A stretch of 64,000 nucleotides of DNA from Maribacter cobaltidurans (GTDB lineage Bacteria > Bacteroidota > Bacteroidia > Flavobacteriales > Flavobacteriaceae): the NCBI RefSeq assembly GCF_002269385.1, contig NZ_CP022957.1:3587001-3651000 (forward strand), in the 5' to 3' direction. Below are positions 25,707-34,395 of the stretch, piece after piece. A model generated the notes under the pieces. It saw only the letters and a list, made by a program, of their open reading frames with translations, had not been told where the DNA came from and ran no database searches. Each line of letters begins with the position of its first letter. The stretch's first letter is position 1. The translations under genes and the position numbers were made by a program.

Positions 25707-27317
25707 ATGCAGGGAAAAAAGGATTACCAGGAAAAACTGTTCGCACATTTCCAGTTGAGCGAGCGTATACCCGAGAACAATTTCTACAGGCGTTTGAAAG
25801 GGGCTTTGGACCTTGACTTTCTCTACCCTTTGACCAAGGGGTATTATGGCGAAAGCGGCCAGAAGAGCATCGACCCGGTGGTCTTCTTCAAACTGTGCCT
25901 TGTGGGCTATCTGGAGAACATTATCAGCGACCGCAAGCTGATCGACCATTGTTCGATGCGCTTGGACGTCCTTTACTTTATCGGCTACGATATCGACGAG
26001 GAGCTGCCATGGCATTCTACGATAAGCCGTACGCGCCAACTGTTCCCGGAAAGTGTGTTCGAGGAAGTCTTCACCAAGGTTTTGAGTATGTGCGCGGACA
26101 AGGGTATGGTCAGCGGGCATACCCAGGCGATCGACAGTGCGCCGGTAAAGGCGAACGCGAGCATGGATACCTTGGAACTGAAGGTACCGGAGGAAGAGCT
26201 GCAAGAACACCTGCGGAAGGTGCGGGTCCTTAGTTCGATGGATAAAGAAGTGCCCCACCGCAAGAGCAAGGGCGACAGGTCCGATAAAGGACAACGAAGT
26301 GTTACCGCCAACGCCAATGAGCTCTCCGCCATAAAGGGCCGCAACAAGAAGTGGGCGAAGGACCAGGACCAACGGCCGGGGGCCGGTAACAAGGGGGCCA
26401 AGTATACCAGTAACAAAACACATTACAGCCCCACGGACCCCGATGCGCGTATAAGCGTAAAACCGGGCAAGGCGAGAAAGCTGAACTACCTGGGCCAACT
26501 GAGCGTTGATACGGCCCACCACGTCATTACGGACATCAGGGCCTACCATGCGGACGGGAAGGACAACCAACACCTCCCGGACATCGTAAAGCGCGTAAAA
26601 CGCAGGCTCTGGAAAGAAGGCCTGGTATGGGAGAACTGCGTAGCGGACACCGGTTACAGCAGTGGGGAGAACTACGCCTTTCTGGAAGCCCGGGGACTGA
26701 AGAGCTTCATCCCGCCCCATGGCACGTACAAGGGTGGTCCGGACGGGTTCACCTATAACAATACGGAAGATCATTATATCTGTCCACAGGGCAAGGTGAT
26801 ACCATTTACCAAAGTGTTTTTGGATTACCGCACCAAGACAAAGAAGAAGGAGTACCGCGCAAGAAAGCATGTCTGCCTTGGCTGTCCCTTACGGGCACGG
26901 TGCCTGGGCAAAAGCGCACAGGAAAAGAAGTTCACCGTTACCTATTACCGGGCCGAGTACGAAAGGAACATTGCCCGGGTCGAGGGCCCACAGGGCAGGT
27001 ATATGAAGGGCAAACGGCAGAGCACGGTCGAGCCCGTTTTCGGCACCCTTACCCAGTTTATGGGGCTCAGGAAGATAAATACCATAGGATTGAAACAGGC
27101 CAACAAGGCGATGCACCTCTCGGCAATCGCGTACAACCTGAAAAAATACCTGAAATTCGACCAAAAACGTTCCATCCCGATAGCTATCGGGAGCGGGGCG
27201 GGGAAACTTGCTTTGTTATTTTTTATAAAAAACGGGTGCCAAGAACTTGAAAGAACACTTGTAGGGTTGCCCAAAAATCTAGATTGCCCGGTCGTCCTAA
27301 AAATAAAAAGCCCCTAA
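25707..27317 (+). CDS. IS1182 family transposase, copy 1
   Basis: 536 aa from the ATG at 25707 (MQGKKDYQEKLF); an upstream alternative start at 25674 is possible. IS4/IS1182-type DDE residues sit in QAIDSAPVKANAS, NCVADTGYSSGENY and STVEPVFGTLTQFMG. The N-terminal YPLTKGYYGESGQKSIDPVVFFKLCLVGYLENI is the DUF772-like domain. A CLGCPLRARC motif may bind zinc. The enzyme performs DDE transposition. Confidence 0.92.
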   Translation: MQGKKDYQEKLFAHFQLSERIPENNFYRRLKGALDLDFLYPLTKGYYGESGQKSIDPVVFFKLCLVGYLENIISDRKLIDHCSMRLDVLYFIGYDIDEELPWHSTISRTRQLFPESVFEEVFTKVLSMCADKGMVSGHTQAIDSAPVKANASMDTLELKVPEEELQEHLRKVRVLSSMDKEVPHRKSKGDRSDKGQRSVTANANELSAIKGRNKKWAKDQDQRPGAGNKGAKYTSNKTHYSPTDPDARISVKPGKARKLNYLGQLSVDTAHHVITDIRAYHADGKDNQHLPDIVKRVKRRLWKEGLVWENCVADTGYSSGENYAFLEARGLKSFIPPHGTYKGGPDGFTYNNTEDHYICPQGKVIPFTKVFLDYRTKTKKKEYRARKHVCLGCPLRARCLGKSAQEKKFTVTYYRAEYERNIARVEGPQGRYMKGKRQSTVEPVFGTLTQFMGLRKINTIGLKQANKAMHLSAIAYNLKKYLKFDQKRSIPIAIGSGAGKLALLFFIKNGCQELERTLVGLPKNLDCPVVLKIKSP

Positions 27318-27345
27318 AAAGGGCTTAAAAGAGGTCTCTTTTTTG
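27308..27345 (+). terminator. Terminator inside IS1182-like element
   Basis: AAGCCC and GGGCTT form a hairpin over a CTAAAAA loop just before and after the transposase stop, followed by a second small dyad AAAAGAG/CTCTTTT with a T run. The same structure ends the other two copies. Confidence 0.65.
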
Positions 27346-27393
27346 CTGTTCAAGGGCTTGCGCAACGGTTACCATTGTTGTAAACAGTTATTT

Positions 27394-27891
27394 TTAACAT
27401 CCGCAATACATATCTATTTCAGTATTGTTTTCAGTTTCCTTAATTTCAAAGTAGCATCCAGCACCATCGTCAGTCGGTCCAAATTTAGTTTTCTCCGAGT
27501 TCCATCCGTGTTCTATGTCCATTGACGAACTTTTAAAAATCAGCTCAACCCATTGGATAATGCTTTTTTTGTCCGTTTTGGGTAAAGTCAGTTTAGTTGT
27601 TATTCCGCCTGCTTCTCTGCATTGTTCTTCCGAGTAAACAATTCCGTGTTCAAATTTTTGTTTAAATGCACAAATACTGTAATCAGGATAATCATATTTT
27701 TTAACATCCAATTTTTCAGATTCCGTTTTGTAATTCCGATTTAGATATAAGTAAGTCACATCTTGTGAGTAGTTCGTTTTTTTCAGTTCCGCATTTAGTT
27801 CCGCAACATTTGGTTTTATCAACTCAAAATTTTGAGCGATACCAAAAATTGGAAATATTAGAGAAATTATTATTACGAATCTCGATTTCAT
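27394..27891 (-). CDS. Unknown secreted protein (cassette 9)
   Basis: 165 aa with a signal peptide (MKSRFVIIISLIFPIFGIAQ). The mature protein has several Cys, including a C-terminal GCYFEIKE and DMYCGC, suggesting disulfides in the periplasm. No family recognised. Sole gene of cassette 9. Confidence 0.6.
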   Translation of the reverse strand: MKSRFVIIISLIFPIFGIAQNFELIKPNVAELNAELKKTNYSQDVTYLYLNRNYKTESEKLDVKKYDYPDYSICAFKQKFEHGIVYSEEQCREAGGITTKLTLPKTDKKSIIQWVELIFKSSSMDIEHGWNSEKTKFGPTDDGAGCYFEIKETENNTEIDMYCGC

Positions 27892-27895
27892 AATT

Positions 27896-28031
27896 GTTTA
27901 CAACGGTCTAGTATAAGAATAGTAGCGGATTTTTACTCACTAACTTTTCGGTTAAACATTGACCTTTTTTATATTTACATACTTTCGTTTTAGCGATTAA
28001 ACCGCTATTATTTTTATACATTGTTGTAAGC
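27896..28031 (-). other. attC-like site 8 (uninterrupted; 3' end of the chaperone-kinase cassette)
   Basis: Left core GTTTACAAC (start of cassette 9), right core GTTGTAAGC (28023-28031) matching GCTTACAAC at 36594-36602. AGTATAAGAATAGTAGCGG pairs with CCGCTATTATTTTTATAC. Confidence 0.7.
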
Positions 28032-28094
28032 TGGCTTTCCACGTCCTGCTTGGTTTTCCGAGGTTTTAATGTTGGTTCGGAAGTGAGCTTCGGC

Positions 28095-28190
28095 AAGACA
28101 TACTCTTTTGCAATTTTTGGACTAGCGTTGGCTGATGCGAATTGCAAATGTGTGTGGCTTTTAGCGTTGGCTTTTTGTTCTATTCATAAA
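28095..28190. repeat. Second palindrome family, copy a
   Basis: CTCTTTTGCAATT and AATTGCAAATGTG form arms around TAGCGTTGGCT; a second AGCGTTGGCT follows at about 28165. Same family as the copies near 36500, 38090 and 42255. Lies at the left edge of the chaperone-kinase cassette. Confidence 0.6.
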
Positions 28191-28469
28191 CAAACTTGCA
28201 ATAAGTCCAATTCCGACAATTACGTCTACAATGTTCCACATTTCCCTTCCAAGTGCTATTTTAAAAAAAGGTTGAAAGAGTAGTGCAAGTCCTCCGTAAA
28301 TAATCATTTCAGTATTCTTATCCTGTTGGTTTGTGTTATAAGCCAAAATTCCAAATCCAATTAATGCGACAAAGCGAACAAATTGATAAAATCCATAAGG
28401 CATATCCAACAAGCACAAAAACAACAATAATGCTAAACCAACCTTTATAATTGTTTCGCTATTCTTCAT
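28161..28469 (-). CDS. DUF6804-like small membrane protein
   Basis: 102 aa from the ATG at 28469 (MKNSETIIKVGLALLLFL), which overlaps the end of the TerB-like gene by 11 bases; the longer in-frame version is rejected because its start lies deep in that gene. Three to four hydrophobic helices, with LLDMPYGFYQFVRF and GGLALLFQPFFKIALGREMWNIVD, typical of DUF6804. Unknown function; probably the last gene of the chaperone-kinase operon. Confidence 0.65.
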   Translation of the reverse strand: MKNSETIIKVGLALLLFLCLLDMPYGFYQFVRFVALIGFGILAYNTNQQDKNTEMIIYGGLALLFQPFFKIALGREMWNIVDVIVGIGLIASLFMNRTKSQR

Positions 28470-28998
28470 TATTTTGTTTAAAGCTGTCGAGTGTTGCAGA
28501 ATCAATTTCACTAATAAGTTCAAATTCATTTGAGATATGCGTGTCAAAAAAGTCTTCTTGAAGTCTTGATAAATAAGATTCGCTTATAATATCTTGTTCT
28601 AAATAGTCTTCAAAATCAGGATGCTTGTCAAGAATTAGTTCATTACCTATTTTCAATTTTGAGCGTATAACCTTAAAGAATTTAATTTCGCTGTACTCTA
28701 CTTTTTCGTCTGCTTTTATTGTGTCAATTGCAACTTCAATCAAGTTTAATTCATTTACTTCTGACAATTCAGAAGATGTTAGTTCATCAAAATAATCTCT
28801 CATAAATTGATGTCCATCTTTATTGATAGTAATTAAAAGATTGTCCATTTCTGCATTGACATCTAAATCTCCAAAAGTCTTTTTCTCTTTATGCAATCGT
28901 TTAATCAGTTTAATTTCTCGCTTGTCAATATCGCCATCACAAGCCATACACGAAAAAGCTGTTTTAAGCAATAGTTTATTGAATTGTAATGCTTCCAT
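28459..28998 (-). CDS. TerB-like protein
   Basis: 179 aa. The TerB-type acidic helical motifs are visible: CDGDIDKREIKLIKRLHKE (about 20-38) and IKADEKVEYSEIKFFKVI (about 92-109). TerB-like domains bind metal through such Asp-rich helices and recur in stress and conflict-related gene clusters. No signal peptide, so cytoplasmic. Two bases separate its start from the stop of the kinase-AAA gene, which indicates co-translation. Confidence 0.7.
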   Translation of the reverse strand: MEALQFNKLLLKTAFSCMACDGDIDKREIKLIKRLHKEKKTFGDLDVNAEMDNLLITINKDGHQFMRDYFDELTSSELSEVNELNLIEVAIDTIKADEKVEYSEIKFFKVIRSKLKIGNELILDKHPDFEDYLEQDIISESYLSRLQEDFFDTHISNEFELISEIDSATLDSFKQNNEE

Positions 28999-29000
28999 AT

Positions 29001-30773
29001 TTAATTGTTTTTAAAACCGATTCTTGGCCGGTCGTTAGTGTTTTCTGCTAACCCTTCCATTTTTGCTCTGATAGCGATGTAATTATTTAATTCTTTTAGA
29101 GAAATGGAAGGTTTGTTTATCTTGATTGTTTCAAGTAAAATCTCTTTTGAAATTCTTGATTTTAGGTTTAATGCTTTTCTTGATGCTTCATCACAAAGGA
29201 ATTTAATATCGCTAGAAACATAGTGTTTTGTTGCTTTTGCAAATTCAGAATAATCCAAACCTATTTCTCTTGGTCTTTTCTCCAAGTATAATTTAAACAT
29301 TAACTCACGAGCTTCGAGGTCTGGTGGTGGCAAATAAATCACCTTGTCTAATCTTCCTGCTCTTAAAATAGCTGGGTCAATCGAATTTGGTCTATTAGTT
29401 GCACCAATAATGAAAATTCCATCTTCACCGCAATTATTCATTTGTGCTAAAAACTCATTAACAGCACTTGTGTTCATATGATTAACACTCGAATTATCAC
29501 GATTTGGGACAACTGCATCTAATTCATCAATGAAAATTATGCTCGGTGCATTTTCACGAGCTTCATCAAAAATGTTTTTGATTTGTTCCTGTGTTTGATT
29601 TACAAACTTACTTTGAATATCAGATGGCTTTAATTGATAGAAATTAAACCCAATTTCTTCAGCCATTCGTTCTGCAAAAAATGTCTTTCCACAGCCTGGT
29701 GGTCCATAAAGTAACATTCCGTTAGGAATTGTTAAACCGTATTCTGCATAACGTTCTTTTTCATTTAAAGCATCAATAACATCAAGTTTGATAGTGTCTT
29801 TCAATTCTTGCATTCCTGCAATAGCTGAAAAACCTTTTCCTTTCTTGATTTCTTTTAGTTTAGGTTTTGAGGTCTGTTGTGGCGAAGACAATTGTTGTAC
29901 TTCCAATTCACCGTTAATAGCTTTGACAAAATCACTAACATTTTTAAAACGATTATCTGCATTTGGTTGTAAAGCATTGCTGATGATATTTTGGGTTTGT
30001 TCATCAGTAATATTCGAGAATCTTAAAGGTTTTTTTCGTTTGCCAATAACAGCATCTTCTAATTTTACGTTATCTGCCTTGTATTTAGAAATTTCTACGA
30101 ACCAAGGTGGTAGACCTTCTAACAAATGATAATACAAAGCACCAACAGAAAACACATCACTTTGAACAGAGAAGATTTTATTAAATGCTTCATTCGCTTG
30201 GTAAAATGGATTTAATCCTTCTTTCAAAAAGTCTTTGTTGGATTGACTTAAAAAACGAGCATAGCCAAAATCAATAATTTTGGGAATGGAAATTTTACCT
30301 GACAAATCCAACATTACATTTAAGTTGGTAATATCGTTATGGATGATTGGATTGTTTAAAGAATGTAAATACTTCAATCCATTTAATACACCTAAAATAA
30401 TGTCTTTAGCTTCATAAATATTTAGCGACTGCTCACGTTTTAATTTATCTGCCAATGTTTCACCACTAATAAAATCAAGAATTACAAAAGCATATTTTTG
30501 ATTTTCTACGAGCAATTCTCCATTATCACAATACTTTACCAAATTTGGATGTTTGATTTGCTTTAGTATTTCAATTTCTAAAATGTCACCATTGTTATTA
30601 AATTGAGTTCTGTCTAATTTAGAATAGGCAAACAGTTTTAATAATTTTGTTTTTCCTTCTTGGTCTTTTACACGATATGTTTCTGCGTAACTTCCTTTTT
30701 TGAGAAAGAATGTTACTTTATAATTCTCGCCAATCGTTTGACCTTTGGATAAGATGTAATTGGTTTTATTCAT
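29001..30773 (-). CDS. Ser/Thr protein kinase fused to AAA+ ATPase
   Basis: 590 aa. Residues about 15-290 are a eukaryotic-type kinase: glycine-rich loop KKGSYAET, Lys46, catalytic loop HNDITNLN (Asp147, Asn152; the usual Lys two after Asp is Thr), DFG at 168-170, QSDVFSVG with Asp206. After a linker, residues about 315-560 are an AAA+ module of the FtsH/Cdc48/SpoVK type: Walker A GPPGCGKT (357-364), Walker B IIFIDELD, sensor-1 GATNRP, arginine-finger region RAGRLDK. No membrane segment. A kinase sensor coupled to a remodelling ATPase, beside an Hsp70, suggests a regulated protein-quality or conflict system (inference). Confidence 0.88.
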   Translation of the reverse strand: MNKTNYILSKGQTIGENYKVTFFLKKGSYAETYRVKDQEGKTKLLKLFAYSKLDRTQFNNNGDILEIEILKQIKHPNLVKYCDNGELLVENQKYAFVILDFISGETLADKLKREQSLNIYEAKDIILGVLNGLKYLHSLNNPIIHNDITNLNVMLDLSGKISIPKIIDFGYARFLSQSNKDFLKEGLNPFYQANEAFNKIFSVQSDVFSVGALYYHLLEGLPPWFVEISKYKADNVKLEDAVIGKRKKPLRFSNITDEQTQNIISNALQPNADNRFKNVSDFVKAINGELEVQQLSSPQQTSKPKLKEIKKGKGFSAIAGMQELKDTIKLDVIDALNEKERYAEYGLTIPNGMLLYGPPGCGKTFFAERMAEEIGFNFYQLKPSDIQSKFVNQTQEQIKNIFDEARENAPSIIFIDELDAVVPNRDNSSVNHMNTSAVNEFLAQMNNCGEDGIFIIGATNRPNSIDPAILRAGRLDKVIYLPPPDLEARELMFKLYLEKRPREIGLDYSEFAKATKHYVSSDIKFLCDEASRKALNLKSRISKEILLETIKINKPSISLKELNNYIAIRAKMEGLAENTNDRPRIGFKNN

Positions 30774-30788
30774 TAATTGTCCAATTTT

Positions 30789-30914
30789 TTAAACGATACA
30801 TTCTCTAAAAGTTACTTCATTTGCCATATCTCTAATGCAGATATAATAAGAATCTTTTGCAAGTGATAGATTTATTACTGAACCTTGAACTTCTATTTGT
30901 TTTGTTTTTGCCAT
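30789..30914 (-). pseudogene. Truncated KilA-N domain gene fragment
   Basis: 41 codons starting at an ATG. The sequence IEVQGSVINLSLAKDSYYIC followed by IRDMANE matches the N-terminal edge of KilA-N domains, then diverges and stops. Full KilA-N proteins are several times longer and bind DNA in phages and mobile elements. It lies between the Hsp70 and kinase-AAA genes in the same orientation and looks like a leftover of a replaced gene. Confidence 0.55.
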
Positions 30915-30931
30915 TTGTTATCAAATTATTT

Positions 30932-33448
30932 TTATCCTGTTACAAGTCCACCATCATCACTAGGTCTTTCTGTATCTGGTATCATATCATAAAGTGAAAT
31001 GAGTATTTGTCTTAATTCTTCTTTATCTGGATTTTCTGAAATATTTCTAATCCCGTTATTTACCAATTGTCTTGCTCTATTGGAATCATTCCAACTATAA
31101 TCTTCAAAATTTTCGTTAAAACCTTTTATCATACCAATAAACTGATATATCTCTGTTAATTTGAAGAAAAACATACTAATTTCTTCTAAAAGAACATTGC
31201 CAATTTTCACATCTTTAGTTTTTATAACTTCTTCTAATTGTGAACGGAATTGATTCACTACTTGTGTGGTTTTACCATTTCCTAAATCACGATTGGCTTC
31301 TTCTAATCGGTAAAATTCTTCTTTTAAAGCTTCTTCTAATTTTGGCCATTCGGTTGTTTCGCTTAATTCGTCAATTGATTTTAAAGATTTTCTCAAATTG
31401 GTTAAAACCTCTTGTTTTCCATCTACGTCATTTTTGTTGTTTTCAAATGATTTTTCTAGCTGTTCTAATTCAACTTCAATTTTTTGAAGTTTTGTATTAT
31501 CAGAATTTCCATCCTGTTTTAATTCTACAACACTTCCTTTAGCTTTTCTTATTTCATTTGCTAACCAACTTGTTTCAACAGATTGAACTTTGTCTTTATC
31601 TACCTTAATTTCAGATGTATGGTCTAAATATGGAAAGTAAACTTGTACATCTATTTCTTGGGATTTATTAATATTGACAGTTAATTCAACTTCACTATTT
31701 TCAGGTAAAAGAGCAGGTAAATCATTACCTGTAATGATTACATCATAAACGTGTTCATTATAAATTGCCCTTGTACCATCAGAAGCGTGTTCTCCTTGAT
31801 AAAGCGGGATTTTGATAAAATCAGAATCCATTCCTGGGCGAATTTGGTTTTGAGTTTTTAATCCGTTTCTAATACCAACAACGGGAAAAGATTTATTTTT
31901 TTCCAATCCTTTTACTTGTGAAAACACAATTTTTCCTGTCGATTTTTGTTTTATCTCAATACCAAAGTTATAAGGAAGCGTTTGCATTGAACCTATACCA
32001 CTAATCCCTTGAATTACACTAAAACTTGAAGGTTCACTTTCTAAAGTATTTCCTTTATCATCAAAAAGGACAACTTCAAAAATATTTGTTTTGCCTTCGT
32101 TCAATTGAATTTCAACAACATCACCAATAGTATTTATTTCTACTTTTCCACTTGACCAAGCTTTATCGCTTCTTGTAACTTCTGCAAACACTTTTTCAGG
32201 GATTTCACCTTCTGTTTTGTCAGCTAAAATTTTTATTGGAACAAATTCTTCAGTTTCTACAGTAGAAGATTCATTAGCAATTTCGAGCTGAATCTTCGTT
32301 TTATCTCTTGTTTGTTCTTTTACTTCTTCCGAAACATCAACTGTTGACGCATATAATGCAGCACCTTTTGAAACTACTGTCATTGGGTCAGCACTTGTAT
32401 CTGGTTTGCATATTTGTGCTTCTAACATTTTTCGTAATACTGGTGAAAATGTTGGTCCACCAACAAGTATTAGTGATTCAAGGTTTGAACCATTAATGTT
32501 TTTTCTAGCTAATAATTTTTGGCTAATATCAATAGATTTTTGAAAAATAGGTGCTAGAGCCTTTTCAATTTCAGATTGCGAAACCGTTATATCAATTTCT
32601 ATTTCTTCACCATCATCATCTATTCCGCATCTGTCTTCTTTATATAAATTGTATGTATCTTTAAAAGAAAGTTCGTTTTTTAGTTCTTCCGCAAATGATT
32701 TTAATGCTTCTCTGTATTGTGTTTTAGTATCTTCATTATTCAGAATATTATCAATTGAAAAGTTCTCTTTGATATGAGGTAATAATATCTCATCAACGAT
32801 AGCAAAATCCAAGTTTTTACCGCCTAAATAATTGTCTCCCTCTGTATCAAGCACTTTCATTATTCCTTCTTCAACCTTTAAAAGTGCAGCATCAAAAGTT
32901 CCACCACCAAAATCAAACACTAACCAAAAGCCATCTTTTTTGTTGGATTCTAATCCATAAGCCATTGAAGCAGCTACAGGTTCTTGCAGAACTTCAACGT
33001 GGTCAAACCCTGCCAATTTTCCTGCTCGTCTTGTCGCATCAATTTGATTAGTCTTAAAAGCAGCTGGAACAGTTATCACTATGGAAGAGAAGTTTTCATC
33101 AGTAATAAAAGATTTTAAATTCTTTAGAATCTCTGCCGATAATTCCTCTGAACTTAATTCGCTTCCGAAATGAGGACTAAAATATTTTTTATCAGTACCC
33201 ATTGTTCGTTTAAACTCAATAAACGCATTGTTTTCGGTTTTTTTAGATAATGCTGCTTCCTTTTCACTTCGATAAGCGGCATATGCTTTATCTCCAACTA
33301 AAATCCCCTTTTTATTGAATGCTACACAAGAAGCCATTGTGTCCTTTTGAGGTAGTTTTTTTATCGTTGGTTCTCCATTTTCCATTCTGGAAATTGCGGA
33401 ATTAGTAGTTCCTAAATCAATTCCGTAGTCAATTTTTGTTCTTGCCAT
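30932..33448 (-). CDS. Hsp70 (DnaK-like) protein with divergent long C-terminus
   Basis: 838 aa, longer than housekeeping DnaK (about 640). The N-terminal ATPase domain is intact: GIDLGTTNSAI (9-19), ITVPAAF, LQEPVAASMAYGL, VFDFGGGTFDAALL and LVGGPTFSPVLRKML. The substrate-binding part is divergent, with IRPGMDSDFIKIPLYQGEHA. The last about 200 residues are charged helices, without the EEVD/EVEEV-type tail of general chaperones. It sits 9 bp downstream of the membrane coiled-coil gene. Likely a specialised chaperone of this operon, working with the J-like protein encoded upstream (inference). Confidence 0.88.
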   Translation of the reverse strand: MARTKIDYGIDLGTTNSAISRMENGEPTIKKLPQKDTMASCVAFNKKGILVGDKAYAAYRSEKEAALSKKTENNAFIEFKRTMGTDKKYFSPHFGSELSSEELSAEILKNLKSFITDENFSSIVITVPAAFKTNQIDATRRAGKLAGFDHVEVLQEPVAASMAYGLESNKKDGFWLVFDFGGGTFDAALLKVEEGIMKVLDTEGDNYLGGKNLDFAIVDEILLPHIKENFSIDNILNNEDTKTQYREALKSFAEELKNELSFKDTYNLYKEDRCGIDDDGEEIEIDITVSQSEIEKALAPIFQKSIDISQKLLARKNINGSNLESLILVGGPTFSPVLRKMLEAQICKPDTSADPMTVVSKGAALYASTVDVSEEVKEQTRDKTKIQLEIANESSTVETEEFVPIKILADKTEGEIPEKVFAEVTRSDKAWSSGKVEINTIGDVVEIQLNEGKTNIFEVVLFDDKGNTLESEPSSFSVIQGISGIGSMQTLPYNFGIEIKQKSTGKIVFSQVKGLEKNKSFPVVGIRNGLKTQNQIRPGMDSDFIKIPLYQGEHASDGTRAIYNEHVYDVIITGNDLPALLPENSEVELTVNINKSQEIDVQVYFPYLDHTSEIKVDKDKVQSVETSWLANEIRKAKGSVVELKQDGNSDNTKLQKIEVELEQLEKSFENNKNDVDGKQEVLTNLRKSLKSIDELSETTEWPKLEEALKEEFYRLEEANRDLGNGKTTQVVNQFRSQLEEVIKTKDVKIGNVLLEEISMFFFKLTEIYQFIGMIKGFNENFEDYSWNDSNRARQLVNNGIRNISENPDKEELRQILISLYDMIPDTERPSDDGGLVTG

Positions 33449-33457
33449 TTTATACTT

Positions 33458-34393
33458 TTAATTTTGTGATACGTCAACTTGTGCTCTCTGAATAAGGACG
33501 CCATTATAGTTAACTTGTGGTTTTATTACTGCTGATATAATTCGTTTGTTATCTGCTAAATTTTCATCTGTAATAAAATTGATAACATCAATGTTATTTC
33601 TTTCATCATATTCAGTATTCAACAGATTAATCATTTCGTAACCATTTGCAGCAAAATTGTTTTGAATACGTTCGATGCCCTTTGTAAGAGGTTTTAGTCC
33701 TTTTGTACCTTCATCCATCTTTGATATATTCTTTTGCATTCTCACAATTTCGTCAGCTACTTTTAAAGCCAAAGAATGGTCTTCTTTATCATTGGAAATA
33801 CTAGGTTGTGATTTGGTTTCTTCTTGCTTTAGTTTTAGTTGTGTTTCTAAAACTTCTACTAATTTGTTATCCAATTTCACACTTTCTTCTTCTAATGAAG
33901 CTTTGGTATTTCTGATTTGGGTTTCCACATCATTCTTGCTTGATTTGATACGTTTGCCCAATAACCAATAAACCAAACCACCTAATAAAAGAGTTGCCAA
34001 AGTGGCAATAATCCAATACAAACGGTTTTTATCTAAATTGCTATCTAGTTCTGAAATTTTGATGTTAGCATTTTCATCTGCTTGCTGAATTTTTGTGTTT
34101 AGTTGCTTGTTGATAGAAGATAATGCTTGCTTGCTTTTGTTAATTAGAGTGTTCAAGCTATCCACAACTTTTACTTGATTGTCAATAATTGTTTGGTTCA
34201 AATCTTCTTTAACAATGCGATATGTTCTGTATTCTTTATTCAATTCGGAATAAAGTTTTTGAATATCGCTTTGCTGTTGGTTTACTTGAGTTTGTAAATT
34301 TTTAATTGTCTCAATTAATTCAGTATTTGGTTGCTCTTGAGCAAAAAGATTGGCTGCTCCTAAAAAAGCAATTATTAGTAGTGTTTTTCTCAT
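33458..34393 (-). CDS. Membrane-anchored coiled-coil protein
   Basis: 311 aa. Signal-like N-terminus (MRKTLLIIAFLGAANLFAQ), a periplasmic coiled coil (about 25-125), a transmembrane helix (YWIIATLATLLLGGLVYWLLG, about 126-146), then cytoplasmic coiled coil and a conserved-looking tail. This could couple an envelope signal to the cytoplasmic Hsp70 and kinase-AAA proteins. No family recognised. Spacing of 2 bp to the upstream gene and 9 bp to the Hsp70 gene places it in the operon. Confidence 0.65.
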   Translation of the reverse strand: MRKTLLIIAFLGAANLFAQEQPNTELIETIKNLQTQVNQQQSDIQKLYSELNKEYRTYRIVKEDLNQTIIDNQVKVVDSLNTLINKSKQALSSINKQLNTKIQQADENANIKISELDSNLDKNRLYWIIATLATLLLGGLVYWLLGKRIKSSKNDVETQIRNTKASLEEESVKLDNKLVEVLETQLKLKQEETKSQPSISNDKEDHSLALKVADEIVRMQKNISKMDEGTKGLKPLTKGIERIQNNFAANGYEMINLLNTEYDERNNIDVINFITDENLADNKRIISAVIKPQVNYNGVLIQRAQVDVSQN

Positions 34394-34395
34394 TG

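Larger units (their letters stand above)
25636..27373 (+). mobile_element. IS1182-like element, copy 1
   Basis: 1738 bp, identical to 42467-44204 and 47607-49344. Flanked by ATTGT direct repeats (25631-25635, 27374-27378). Imperfect terminal repeats: TGTTGCACAAG on the left, and CGTTGCGCAAG when the right end is read from outside. Encodes one DDE transposase and ends in a hairpin terminator. High GC compared with the cassettes. Confidence 0.88.
25506..27385 (-). other. attC-like site 9, interrupted by IS1182-like copy 1
   Basis: Left core TGTGGTAAC, right core GTTGTAAAC (27377-27385) matching GTTTACAAC at 27896-27904. Removing the IS and one ATTGT restores a sequence matching the uninterrupted site 17 at its right edge. 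Confidence 0.7.

Noticed and set aside
25701..26870. Long 389-codon minus-strand frame inside the IS1182-like element
   Set aside because: It is the antisense of the transposase gene in a GC-rich region, has no motif, and the plus strand is clearly coding.
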